A stretch of 64,000 bases of DNA, from assembly GCA_003254925.1 (NCBI GenBank), contig QANZ01046137.1, forward strand, positions 1-64,000, written 5' to 3'. Shown here piece after piece: positions 54,959-64,000 of this stretch (position 1 is its first letter; each line of letters opens with the position of its first letter). Source of the stretch: Chamaecrista fasciculata. Its lineage: Eukaryota > Streptophyta > Magnoliopsida > Fabales > Fabaceae. The notes under the pieces were generated by a model. That model made no database searches, had not been told where the DNA came from, and was given only the letters and a program-made list of their open reading frames with translations. The position numbers were made by a program, and so were the translations under genes.

Positions 54959-55641
54959 TGATAATAGGCCCAATAAATTGGCGCTCTAAGGACCTGGACT
55001 GATGGCGGTCAAGGCCCTTTTGGGGAGATTACCTGATCAAGAACGCCGAATGGGCCCAAACCATCCAAGAACGCCATAACCAGTCCAACGGTCATAAAAG
55101 TCAAAATGCACGGACCATCGGCGCCTAAAAGACCAGTGAGGAAGTCATCCGTCATGGGCGCCAAATAATTACATGACAGGTAAGAACGCCAACACCTAGG
55201 CGTTGACAAGGAAGACGTACAAGAGAACGCCCCCACGTCAAATAAGAGTCGAAGAAGTTAGGGGACACACGTATCTCTTATTATATACGCCTCTAACACA
55301 ATCTTAACTGCCAGATCAGTTAAGATCACGATCCGTTGAGGTTTCCCTGAACATTCGCGCCATGTCAGCATAATTGGTTAGGATCACAATCTGATATGGA
55401 GCCAAATCTGGATCCTATCAGATTATCCTCAACTAGTATAAAAGGGAAGCCCAAAGCACTGGAAAAAGGTACGCACTATTTCCATTTACACGCATTATTG
55501 CTCTCAGGCTATTTACTGACTTAAGCATCGGAGGTGAATCGCAGGGCCATCCCTGTGCTTTCATTGACTTGCAGGTGACTTCTGACCCAAAGTTGCCTCA
55601 TCGAACCAGGTAATGCCCTACGGCCAAAACCAGGTTCATCA
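54959..55641 (+). repeat. 3' LTR of the Tat element
   Basis: The 683-bp LTR is nearly identical to the 5' copy and has the same TG..CA ends and TATA box. Confidence 0.92.
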
Positions 55642-56130
55642 GAAATGATGTTAATCTATTTTTTAAAAATTATTTTGATGTTGATTAGACCATAATACAC
55701 AAATTTCCAAAGTAAAATAAACAAAACGTAGACAACAAGCAATTATAACCTCTACGAGTGAGAACATTCTTAGCTAAACAAAACATATTTAAAAATGTCC
55801 TATATGACGTAGCTATAATTAATGGCTTTATTAAAGTAATACAAAACATTTAACATACGTGGAATACTCTATATATTAAGACCAGTCACACATTACAGCT
55901 GGAAGATAATATATACAGGAAAATGTAATTCATTGTAGAGGGAAGATGCAATGAGATTAACAACTTAATTGATAAACCTGTAAGAAAAAAAACACAAATT
56001 GTATATTATTCAAGGCTGTTCTTGGATTAGTAAAAAGAATTATATAAAAAAAAAGGATTATAATATTTGTCTAGATTGATGTTTTAAAATTAAGATTAAT
56101 TTGACTCAAAGTAAAATCGATTTTTTTTTT
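55642..56130. other. Intergenic AT-rich DNA
   Basis: No gene or repeat recognised; ends in a T-run next to the following MITE. Confidence 0.45.
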
Positions 56131-56467
56131 GGTAAATTACACTTTGGTACCCTGTTGTATTCTCCATTAACACTTTGGTACCCATGGGAGTTATTTTGTA
56201 ATTTTAACCATAACAAGTTTTGCAAAAATTATATATTGACCGCAAAAAAATTTTAAAAAATTACAAATAGGTCTCTGGATACATATTATCTAAGGACTAA
56301 AATGAAAACTTTAAAATTTTTTTGGGGTCAATATGTAATTTTTGCAAAATTTGTTATGGTTCAAATTACAAAATAGCTCCCAAGGGTACCAAAGTGTTAA
56401 TGGAGAATACCACATGGTACCAAAATGTCATGTTTCAAACCACAGAGTACCAAAGTGTAATTTACCC
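56131..56467. mobile_element. Mutator-type MITE, GGTACC family, copy 2
   Basis: The 337-bp element has ends GGTAAATTACACTTTGGTAC and GGGTAAATTACACTTTGGTA (right end inverted). It is closely related to 36815-37240 but lacks part of the left arm. T-runs flank both sides, so a 9-base duplication is possible but not informative. Confidence 0.75.
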
Positions 56468-56566
56468 TTTTTTTTTCTTATGAAAGTTAGACTTGATTCA
56501 GTTTTATTTTTTTGTCTTTTTAGTTGCATAAAAGTTTCACTTTGTTTTTCAAAATTTAAAGGGATT

Positions 56567-56759
56567 GGATCCTCTAGAGTTCCTTTCTCTAGAGTTCTTG
56601 TGAAGTTAGAGAGAGAAAGGTAGAAGAAGAGTGAGAAAAATATGAAATTCATTAAATAAAAATATGTAAAATAATATTTTCTCTTTCTCTCTCTTCTTTT
56701 CTCTTTCTTTCTCTCTCATACTCCACAAAAACTCTAGAGAAAGGAACTCTTGAGGATCC
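56567..56759. mobile_element. Short palindromic MITE with GGATCC ends
   Basis: A 193-bp element. GGATCCTCTAGAGTTCCTTT at the left and its inverted partner GGATCCTCAAGAGTTCCTTT at the right pair for about 45 bases. CT- and GA-rich tracts make up the middle. No clear target duplication. Confidence 0.65.
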
Positions 56760-56927
56760 ATTTCCGTCTTATCTCTTTGAGTAAAAATATATTGCATACC
56801 TAGGGTATGAGAGGATAAAGTTATATATTGAACTAGGAATAGGTTAGATGGTAACAATTAAAGTTATCAAGATCGAGATCTTACTCAAGATCAAAAGAGG
56901 CATAAGATATATCGAATCGTAAGATCA

Positions 56928-57492
56928 TGTTGAGAATATTATTATAATATTAGAGTGTGTTAAATAAAAGTCCCACATTGCTTAGTTTAAGGATGAACCA
57001 AGTGTATATATATTAAGATGTAAAAAGAGGGAGTAACCAAGTAGAGATGAAGGAAGGTCTCGCGTACACAAGCATGAGCCACCGATGGGCAATTGTAGTT
57101 GAAAATTGATGATTCCCCCTGCGCGCGTAGACAAGGACACCGAGTCTTTTTTATAAAATCATCAATTTTATATTTTGTGAATATTATTAAAACAATTTAA
57201 TACGTGATTAAATTGTTTTAATCACTTATGACTCTGCCCAACATCTCTCTCTCAATTGTCTTAATATATACAAATGTGTTCTACGCTCAGAAACTAATCA
57301 GACCCAACTCACTAATATATTATCCTCTGTTGATCTATGGCCTTGTTGAATCAACAAGAACAATTTGTTTAATTCTGGGGAGTGCCGCTTCCTATTTACT
57401 GAGGGATTGCGGAATAAACTCTTAAGAACAGTGTCATTGTGACGCGACTCAAACTAAATTCTATCATACAATTATCGTTCATATCCCCAATA
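56928..57492. mobile_element. Solo LTR inside the hAT-like element
   Basis: A 565-bp sequence starting TGTTGAGAATATT and ending TATCCCCAATA is flanked by the perfect 5-bp repeat GATCA (56923-56927 and 57493-57497). AAAAGTCCCACATTG near its start is typical of plant LTRs. It is younger than the hAT-like host element. The lineage is probably copia but not proven. Confidence 0.78.
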
Positions 57493-57663
57493 GATCAAAT
57501 CGAGGATCATAAAATCTTATGAATTTCCTTAAAAAATTATTATATAAATCATATAAACAATTACTAATATCTATCTATGTGTACATATATATATATATAT
57601 ATAAATGCTCGTAAGTCATTAATTCATCTTATAACATGTCCCAACATCCTTATCCAACACCAT

Positions 57664-57880
57664 CAACATAAGCAAAATGACATTTCAAATGCTTCAATTT
57701 GAGTCATATAACATTTCCAGCATATGAGTCATATAACATAAGCAAAATAACATTTCAAGTGCCTCAATCTTTCAAGGATCTAAGTCATATAACATTTCCA
57801 GCATATGCAACATCTCAAAAAATCCTAAAATGAACACCGGAATTAACATAAGAAAAATGACATTTCAAGAGCTTCAATCA
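57664..57880. repeat. Imperfect tandem repeat, three units
   Basis: The phrase ACATAAGCAAAATGACATTT followed by CAAATGCTTCAAT occurs three times with changes, at about 57666, 57727 and 57846. GTCATATAACATTTCCAGCA occurs twice between them. Confidence 0.7.
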
Positions 57881-58551
57881 AAAGCAAGATCAAATTTCAA
57901 CATGTAAAGTGTATCAACAGAACTCAGCATATGCAAAACTGAAATAATCGTGCTACAACGCTAAACAGGGGATGCTGGTGCAGTCTTCGGCGATAGAGAA
58001 CGAGCAAGGACAAAGAACGAGTTTTAGCAACGACAAACTTCGGGGCAGTCTCCGACGATTGAGAACTAGTTCAACGACGATCGTCAAGAACTGAAGCCGA
58101 CGACCCTCTCAACACGACGACGGGAAGAAAACGAATGAGCAAAGACGAACCGTTGAAGACTGAACCAGCAAGGATGAAGGAGGTAGAGTATAAGAGTAAC
58201 GAGAAAAGGTAGAGTAGAAACCGGGACTTAGGGTTTTCACTTTTCAATTTTTAGGTGTTTAAAAAAGGAGTATTTTGGACCCTGAAAAAAAAAAGTTCCA
58301 AAACACAGCATTTTGGACCTTTTTTCAAAAAAAAAAAATTCAAAAAAAAAATATATGATCGGTGAAATCGTTAAATCTTATGATCTTACGAGTAAAATAG
58401 CGAATTATATTTTGAAATTAATTCATCAAGTTGATGATTGTACTACAATCTTGCTAAAAAACGATCCTGCATTCGATTTAACTGGAAATTGCCTTGCAAG
58501 ATCGTAAGATCTTATGATCTAAATTTAGATTTTAACTACCTTAGTAACAAC

Positions 58552-59185
58552 TATAATTAACTTAACCGCTTAGGGATCCCTTATAAAAAAATTTCTCAAA
58601 TTCTGCATAACTTAGATTCATAATATTGATGTGTGAAAATCTATAATAATAATAATAAATAATGTTACACACTTCTCTATCAAAATATAAATCATAAGAA
58701 TAGTACTTGAGGCACCCCAAGCTAATCCTCCAACCGATCATCTTCAACTACTTGTATATGAGAAACATGTTTCTTTTGCAAGGGATAGTCATCCACCAAC
58801 AATTATCAGTGGTGTGACACTGTGATATATATATATATATATATTTAAATAATAGTTTTTTATTAGTAAATAAAAAAATCTAATAAAGATATAAAGATAT
58901 TCAAACTTCGCCCTCATAAATATAAATATCTTTCTTTAATTTTGCTGAATATCAGGTTAGGCATTTTTTTTCCTCACTTAATCTCCATCAACTAATTATT
59001 CCACAAACTCTAATTTGATTTAGGCATTAGAGGAGCTACACAAAGGCTTCCATTTATGACTCCTTTTGTTTCTCTTTTGCAAGCATCTTGACTGGATCCT
59101 TTCATAATTTGCTAAGTGGCCTCAATACTAATTTTGTGTTCTTCTAAGTAGTATTATATTTCTAGAAGACTGTTAGGAAACAACA
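58552..59185. other. Intergenic DNA with an AT microsatellite
   Basis: The AT microsatellite is at about 58825-58844. No coding region was recognised. Confidence 0.45.
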
Positions 59186-59565
59186 GGCAAAAACACTCTT
59201 TTGTTCTTTAAATTTAACACTAACGGTTAATTTTGTCCTCAATCTTTTTTTACGGTCAATTTCATTTCCAATGTTTCATATTTGAGTTAATTTTATCATT
59301 TGATTAACTTCTTTCAATAAATTAAAGACAGACTTTATCCTGTTTTTCAATTTGATTTAGAAATTGAGTTTTTCTATTAATTTTACATTATATGTCATTA
59401 GCTACATAGAATATATCGTTAAAATTTGGTTAATGTGAAAGTAAAAGATAAAATTAACCAAAATGTAAAACATTGGGAACGAAATTGACTATAAAAAATA
59501 TATTATAGACGAAATTGACAATTGATGTAAAATTTCAAGACCAAAAGAGTGAATGCTTTTGCCGG
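59186..59565. mobile_element. Mutator-type MITE, 380-bp GGCAAAAAC family, copy 2
   Basis: The 380-bp element is flanked by GAAACAACA and GAAGCAACA, which match at 8 of 9. It starts GGCAAAAACACTC and ends GAATGCTTTTGCCGG. Its inner order (TTTTGTCC, CAATTTCATTTCC, AATTGACTATAAAAA) parallels copy 1 at 17121-17501. Confidence 0.75.
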
Positions 59566-60414
59566 GAAGCAACATAAGTAACTTGTTTTATCTTGTTTTA
59601 TTGCTAACAATGAATATCAAAATATATGTGGGAAAAATATAATTAAAACAAGAGTGTTTGACAAGCAGATTATGCTAATTAATTTGGTTCATTACCCATT
59701 CAATTATGTGAATGTTAGATGAAGTCAAAATAGTGTGAATCCTGATGACAATTAATGGTTGGGGCAAAAATTTAACAAATATTAATTGAATAATTGTCAT
59801 TTTCTTAATTTCCCACTAATAAAATTATTGAAGATTCAAAGAAGAGATCAATGGCTGCAAAATCCTAAAAGCAATTAATTAAAACAGCGCACAAACTGCG
59901 TGCTCCATGTTTTATTAGTGCAATAGGTTAGGTGAAGATGGAAGGAGAGTTGGATCAAACTCTAAAAACATTAATTAAACATATAGATATAATATATATT
60001 AATCAAGTGTAGTATATATTGCTCTTTGAATTTTTTTTAAAAAAAATTTTAATTTTTTTTTTTTAACACAAAACAACAAAGTTGCTGGTAACATCAACTT
60101 TCTATACACTATAATTTTTGCCAACATCAACGCCAAGTGCTTCTTTACCTATGGCCCCTTTCAATCAGTTTTCTAAACCAATATGAAATTGATGTTCATT
60201 TTATCCACATTATTATGAGAATCTTTTTGTTTGAGGATAATTCTTAACAAGTACAATTTGAAGAATATGTTGTGAATTTCTTTTAATGTTTGGTGGAGCG
60301 ACGATTAACTGTTACAATAGATAATTCTCCCAAAATCTTCACTTATTTATTACTGAAAATAATCATATATATATATATATATATATAACTCATTTGTTTC
60401 ATACACAAAATGTT
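59566..60414. other. Intergenic DNA, no gene seen
   Basis: AT-rich, with an A/T homopolymer zone (60030-60065) and an AT microsatellite (about 60366-60387). Confidence 0.45.
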
Positions 60415-60785
60415 GAGAAAAATTACAATTTAGTCCTTAAATTTATACTGAGACAACAAATCAATCTCTAAATAATCAAAGTATATGGCTCAGGCCCTAA
60501 AATATCACAACTCCCAGCAATTTGATCCCTGAATCAAAATCAAATACTAATAAAATATAAATTCAGTATAAATTTAGTGACAAAAAAACAAAATTAGTAT
60601 AAATTTAGGAATCAAAAGTACAAAATCAATTTAAATTTAGGGACTAAATTGTTGACAATTTAAATATTTTAGGAATTAAATTGTATATTTCGATTATTTA
60701 GAGATTTTTTATTTCGCCAGAATTTATTTAGGGATTAATTCATTGACTCGGTGTAAATCTAAGAACCACCTAGTAGATTTTTTCT
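60415..60785. mobile_element. Palindromic MITE with AAAATGTT target duplication
   Basis: The 8-mer AAAATGTT flanks both sides (60407-60414 and 60786-60793). The ends GAGAAAAATTAC and AGAAAAAATCTAC (right end inverted) are partners, and TTTAGTCCTTAAATTTA and inverse units fill the arms. The length is about 371 bp. Confidence 0.7.
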
Positions 60786-60834
60786 AAAATGTTACTTCTT
60801 TTCTTACAAGAGATAGTTATTAGAGAAACTTTAT

Positions 60835-61095
60835 TTTCTTATATCTAAATTTGTATTGAGTTAACATATTAGTCTTTGAATAATTAAAATCTATGACTCA
60901 ATCCTTAGAATATCGTAATATCAATGATTTGATACTTGGATCAAATTCAATGACCAATAAAATACAAATTTATTGAAAATTTAGAGATTAAAATGTATAA
61001 ATTCAATACAAATTTAGAAATAAAAAAATTATAAAATCAATTCAAATTCAAGGACAAAATCATTAATAATTGTAATGTTTTAGTAACCAAACTCA
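60835..61095. repeat. Degraded second copy of the neighbouring MITE
   Basis: The order of phrases follows the element just upstream: TAAATTTGTATTGAGTTAAC, TAGTCTTTGAATAATTAAA, ATGACTCAATCCTTAGAATA. Its right end is lost. Confidence 0.55.
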
Positions 61096-61271
61096 ATTAA
61101 CAAACATTTGGTGTAGTGGTTGGAGAACTACATCCTAAGTGAGAGTATCCATGTTTTACTTTCTCATTTGCTCTCTCTACTCAACTAATATGAGTGTTAA
61201 AAGTAGCGTAACAAAATTTTTTCTCGTAATGCTCGTTCGCAAGTTTCTTTACTGTTCTTTTTTTTTTTTTT

Positions 61272-62596
61272 GTCAAATTGCACAAATATTCCCTCTAAGT
61301 TTTGAGTCTGGAGCACATAATACGTTTTAAAACTCAACATAAATACCTCCTAAGGTTTTAAATTTGCTCACCGAGACCCTTTTGTTAGTCTTTAGTCTAT
61401 TTTTGATATGTTAAATGCCACCTCAACTTATTTTATTGAGGTTATTCTGGTCATTTTCTTAAATGCCACCCCAAATCCAAACCCATAACCCAACCCATTG
61501 AGAGAGAGAACATCATCGACCGAAGGGAAGAATCAGTGGAATGAGTGGAAGCCAGAAAATGCGAGACTTGGTAATATGTTTGAACGCATTGAATTATCTC
61601 CTGGACAAATTATTTTGGTCATGGGTTTCGAAGGAATCTTGATGGTGAAGAGGAGCCACTGATGACTTTTCATCATTCACTTTCTTTGGTTGTAAATTCA
61701 AAAATGTGGTAATGTTGAAACAATATTTGCATAGAACTATTCAAATGGACAATTATTTTCTTGAATACATATTTGATTGTTCAAAGGCATATATGATAGA
61801 GATTTAAAGTTTTCTAGCCTCCACTGTCAAACTGTTAATGTGCACAATCTCCCATTGGTGTTCTGGATTCCTTCGATAAGACAAAGTGGGTTAGGGTCTT
61901 GGGGGAAAGATGGGATTTGGGTTGGGTAGGTCAAATCACATATGTGATATTTAAAATTACTTAAATACCCCCACTCAAGAAGGTGACATGGCCCTTAATA
62001 TAAGAAAATTGATAGAATATAGCCTATAAGGGATTGAGTGAGCATAATTCAAAACTCAAGGGTATTTGTAGCACTGTTAAACGGGTCGGCCTGTCACAGG
62101 CTCATACTTAAACGGGGCGGGGTGGACTGGCCCGTTTATAAACGGGCCAAGAATTATATGCCCAAGCCCACCCCGCATGGCCCGCAGGCTAAACGGGTTG
62201 GCCCGTAGACCACTATATTTTATCATTTTTCTTATTTTTTTTTATAAAAATAGATAATTTTTATTCTTTTTTATTCATTGAAAAAAAAAAATAATGAAGA
62301 ACCTAAAATACAAAAATCCTAAAGAAAAACATGTGACATATCATCTATTTTTTTAAAAAAAATCAAATTTTAGCATTAAAAAATAATAATATTAATAAAC
62401 GGGCCAGACCGTTTAGGCCCATTTTTAAACGGGCCACTTTTTTGGAATCAAAACCCGCCCATTTAGCGGGCGGGCGGCCCGACCCGCGAGCTTGAGCCCG
62501 TTTTGATAGTGCTAGGTGTTTTTGTTGAGTTTTAAAACTCAGGAGTATTATGTGCTCCAGACCCAAAACTCAGGAGGTATTTGTGCAATTTAACCT
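61272..62596. mobile_element. TIR element with AAATTGCACAAATA ends
   Basis: The left arm (AAATTGCACAAATATTCC, then AGTCTGGAGCACATAATAC) and the inverted right arm (AAATTGCACAAATACCTCC, then GGTCTGGAGCACATAATAC) pair for about 80 bases. T-runs flank both ends. The interior includes a non-coding stretch at 61490-61960 and a nested hAT MITE at 62069-62514. Confidence 0.7.
62069..62514. mobile_element. hAT-type MITE rich in AAACGGGC, nested
   Basis: The 446-bp element has ends TAGCACTGTTAAACGGG and TAGCACTATCAAAACGGGC (right end inverted), as in a widespread plant hAT MITE family. The flanking 8-mers GGTATTTG and GGTGTTTT match at 6 of 8. The arms are unusually GC-rich (CGGGCGGGCGGCCCGACCC near the right end), while the centre is A/T-rich. 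Confidence 0.75.
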
Positions 62597-64000
62597 TTTT
62601 TTTAACTACACTCAAATTTGTTGCTGAAAGTGTGGCAGCAGTTATTTAATTAATGTAGCAGAGGTGTCCAAATGTAGATGGAGACATAAATTATAATGTT
62701 TAAACGCTGTTCTACTTTGACTTAAAACAATAGAACTACGGTTTTATTGTATGATTTTTATTCATGTCTCACCGTTTTTTGTTATTGTTCAAATCATAAA
62801 AATAAGATTTATGCATTATTGAGTATTTTGTACAAAAAGAAAATTTGGACTAGAATAAGTTGTTTCAATCCTAAGAAAAAAAGAAGTAACTTTATCTTCT
62901 CGATTAAGTTGTGTTAGTGATGATATAACTTTTGAAGGTGTCAAATTATTGAACATTTCATTGCATTAATTAGATTCTTTTTAAAAATGTATTAATTTAC
63001 CACTTACTTCATCTTTCAAGTTTTTAATTATAAATGAGTTATGGGTCAAATATCCCTTCATGATGGAATCCAATTGAGTTGTGAGTTTATCAATTGGAAT
63101 GCATACTATTTTATTTAAGTCTCAAGTCGGATAGTTTATTTTTAGGTGCTCTATCATTCTCCTATAAATATTAGTGTTTCTCCATCATTTAACTAGCTCA
63201 TTCCATGTGTTGGAAATTAAAAAGTTTTTCCACTCAAGGAGAACTCACTCAATATATTTTTCTCTCTTTGAGTTCTTCTTCCATGATCAATCGTAAAAAT
63301 ATGATTGACTCTACTCTAGTAGGTAGAGTCACATCGTTTGTTAGAGTTCGTGATGAAGAAATCAACGTTTGGAGATCGATGTTAATAGAATATAAGCACT
63401 AACAAGATCTAGAATACTACAATGACGCCTAGATTAGTAAGTTCTACAATGTGTTTTTTAATATTTTTTTGAATTTGTTTTATAATTTAGGTTTCAATCC
63501 TTAGATTGAATCTCAAGAATCTCAAACCCTACCGTATACAAGTTCATCTAGAATAATTTGAAATTAGAAGATTTCAATTTGTGAGTCGCATCAAATAGGA
63601 ATGGTAATTTTGTTACCCAATGCTAAAATGACTCAAAATTATATACACGTTACCCAAAAATTTTGTGTACAAGTTTATCTAGAATTATTTGAAATTAGAG
63701 GATTTCAATTTGTGAGTCAAGTCGAATTGGAATATTTTCACCCACTACTTGTATATTGAAGAACTAGTAAAACAACACTACCGATTTTTCTTTATAAATA
63801 AGTTAAAATTTAGGATCCAAACGTGGATAACCCATTTAAAAATGTTTTGCTTCATTTTCATCACTTAATATCAATCACGTAAAGAGAAGTTCAACCGTAT
63901 AATACCAAAAGTAAAAGTTAAACAATTTGAGATAATGCTTGAATTAATGTGTTATACTTCAAAGCAAAAAAAAGGCTCTAGTTAAGGAAGCATAGTGGTC
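62597..64000. other. Right-end intergenic DNA
   Basis: AT-rich, with no convincing gene. TATAAATATTAG at about 63162 followed by CT-rich sequence could be a fragment of an LTR or promoter. A duplicated block is listed separately. Confidence 0.4.
63534..63718. repeat. Two direct copies of a 54-base block
   Basis: GTATACAAGTTCATCTAGAA at 63534, continuing to ATTTCAATTTGTGAGTC, recurs from about 63665 (GTGTACAAGTTTATCTAGAA). The spacing is about 131 bases and roughly 90% of bases are identical. Confidence 0.75.

Larger units (their letters stand above)
44277..55641 (+). mobile_element. Ty3/gypsy Tat-lineage LTR retrotransposon, young and largely whole
   Basis: The 11,365-bp element has LTRs at 44277-44960 and 54959-55641. 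They differ by about five substitutions and one indel (about 0.7%), which at usual plant rates suggests an age of a few hundred thousand years. A primer-binding site (TGGCGCCGTCCGTGGGGA) follows the 5' LTR. Gag, protease and reverse transcriptase lie in one long frame, and RNase H and integrase in the next. Two antisense frames lie between pol and the 3' LTR, as in Grande/Retand elements. Long open frames and similar LTRs make it look mostly whole. The 5-bp flanks (ATAGC and GAAAT) do not match, so no target duplication is visible. Confidence 0.92.
56859..58543. mobile_element. hAT-like element, GATC-rich family, 1.7 kb
   Basis: The 8-mers GTAACAAT (56851-56858) and GTAACAAC (58544-58551) flank it with one mismatch. 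The ends TAAAGTTATCAAGATC and TAAGGTAGTTAAAATC (right end inverted) are diverged partners. As in the element at 5412-6143, the subterminal zones are crowded with AAGATC/GATCTTA motifs. About 565 bases are a later solo LTR. The interior has a tandem repeat array (57664-57880) and a GC-richer segment (57960-58150) of unknown origin. No transposase frame remains. Confidence 0.65.

Noticed and set aside
61112-61160. A tRNA- or SINE-like stretch (GGTGTAGTGGTTGGAGAAC..)
   Set aside because: It resembles an A-box, but no B-box (GGTTCGAATCC type) or cloverleaf follows at the right distance. Not reported as a tRNA or SINE.
63162-63402. A gene or LTR at the right edge
   Set aside because: A TATAAATA box is present, but there is no paired LTR, no clear TG..CA ends and no coding domain.
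1-64000. A prokaryote-style operon, CRISPR array or phage-like system
   Set aside because: The window has intron-rich genes and plant retroelements throughout, and no spaced direct-repeat array or bacterial gene was seen.

Overview
The window is nuclear DNA of a flowering plant, almost certainly a eudicot. Host genes are intron-rich with GT-AG introns, intergenic DNA is AT-rich and packed with transposon remains, and telomere-like CCCTAAA tracts occur. Two ambiguous bases (13438, 18924) suggest a draft assembly. I could not name the species. I see no prokaryotic signals, CRISPR arrays or rRNA genes, and no tRNA gene that I would defend.

Only three host genes are supported. (1) At 867-10562 (+) lies a six-exon WRAP73/Wdr8 WD40 gene (460 aa). 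Its introns are swollen by copia relics: one nested stack in intron 4, one end-fragment in intron 2, and one relic that runs to within about 10 bp of the last exon. (2) At 19604-26957 (+) lies a ten-exon DUF676-type lipase/esterase (358 aa). A MITE-like low-complexity element sits directly upstream, and intronic insertions include a 425-bp MITE with a perfect 9-bp target duplication. (3) At 42856-43638 (-) lies an intronless group IX ERF transcription factor (260 aa) with a C-terminal SP-rich motif of the MAPK-site type. A young LTR element lies about 640 bp upstream of its start codon.

The rest is transposon-derived. At 29255-36019 (-) is a 6.8-kb L1-type LINE with a 17-bp target duplication and an internal deletion across endonuclease and linker. 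It landed inside the terminal inverted repeat of an older element. At 39248-41335 is a 2.1-kb nested palindrome whose arms end in degenerate telomere-like repeats. At 44277-55641 is an 11.4-kb Ty3/gypsy Tat-lineage retrotransposon. Its LTRs differ at about 0.7% of sites, and two long antisense reading frames lie between pol and the 3' LTR. At 56859-58543 is a GATC-rich hAT-like element that carries a solo LTR.

At least ten short inverted-repeat elements (MITEs) are spread through the window. Several have 9-bp target duplications (Mutator type) and several have about 8-bp duplications (hAT type). Different families share the subterminal motif TTTGGTCC. The three host genes have no evident functional link. 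The main story is repeated nested insertion around and inside them.
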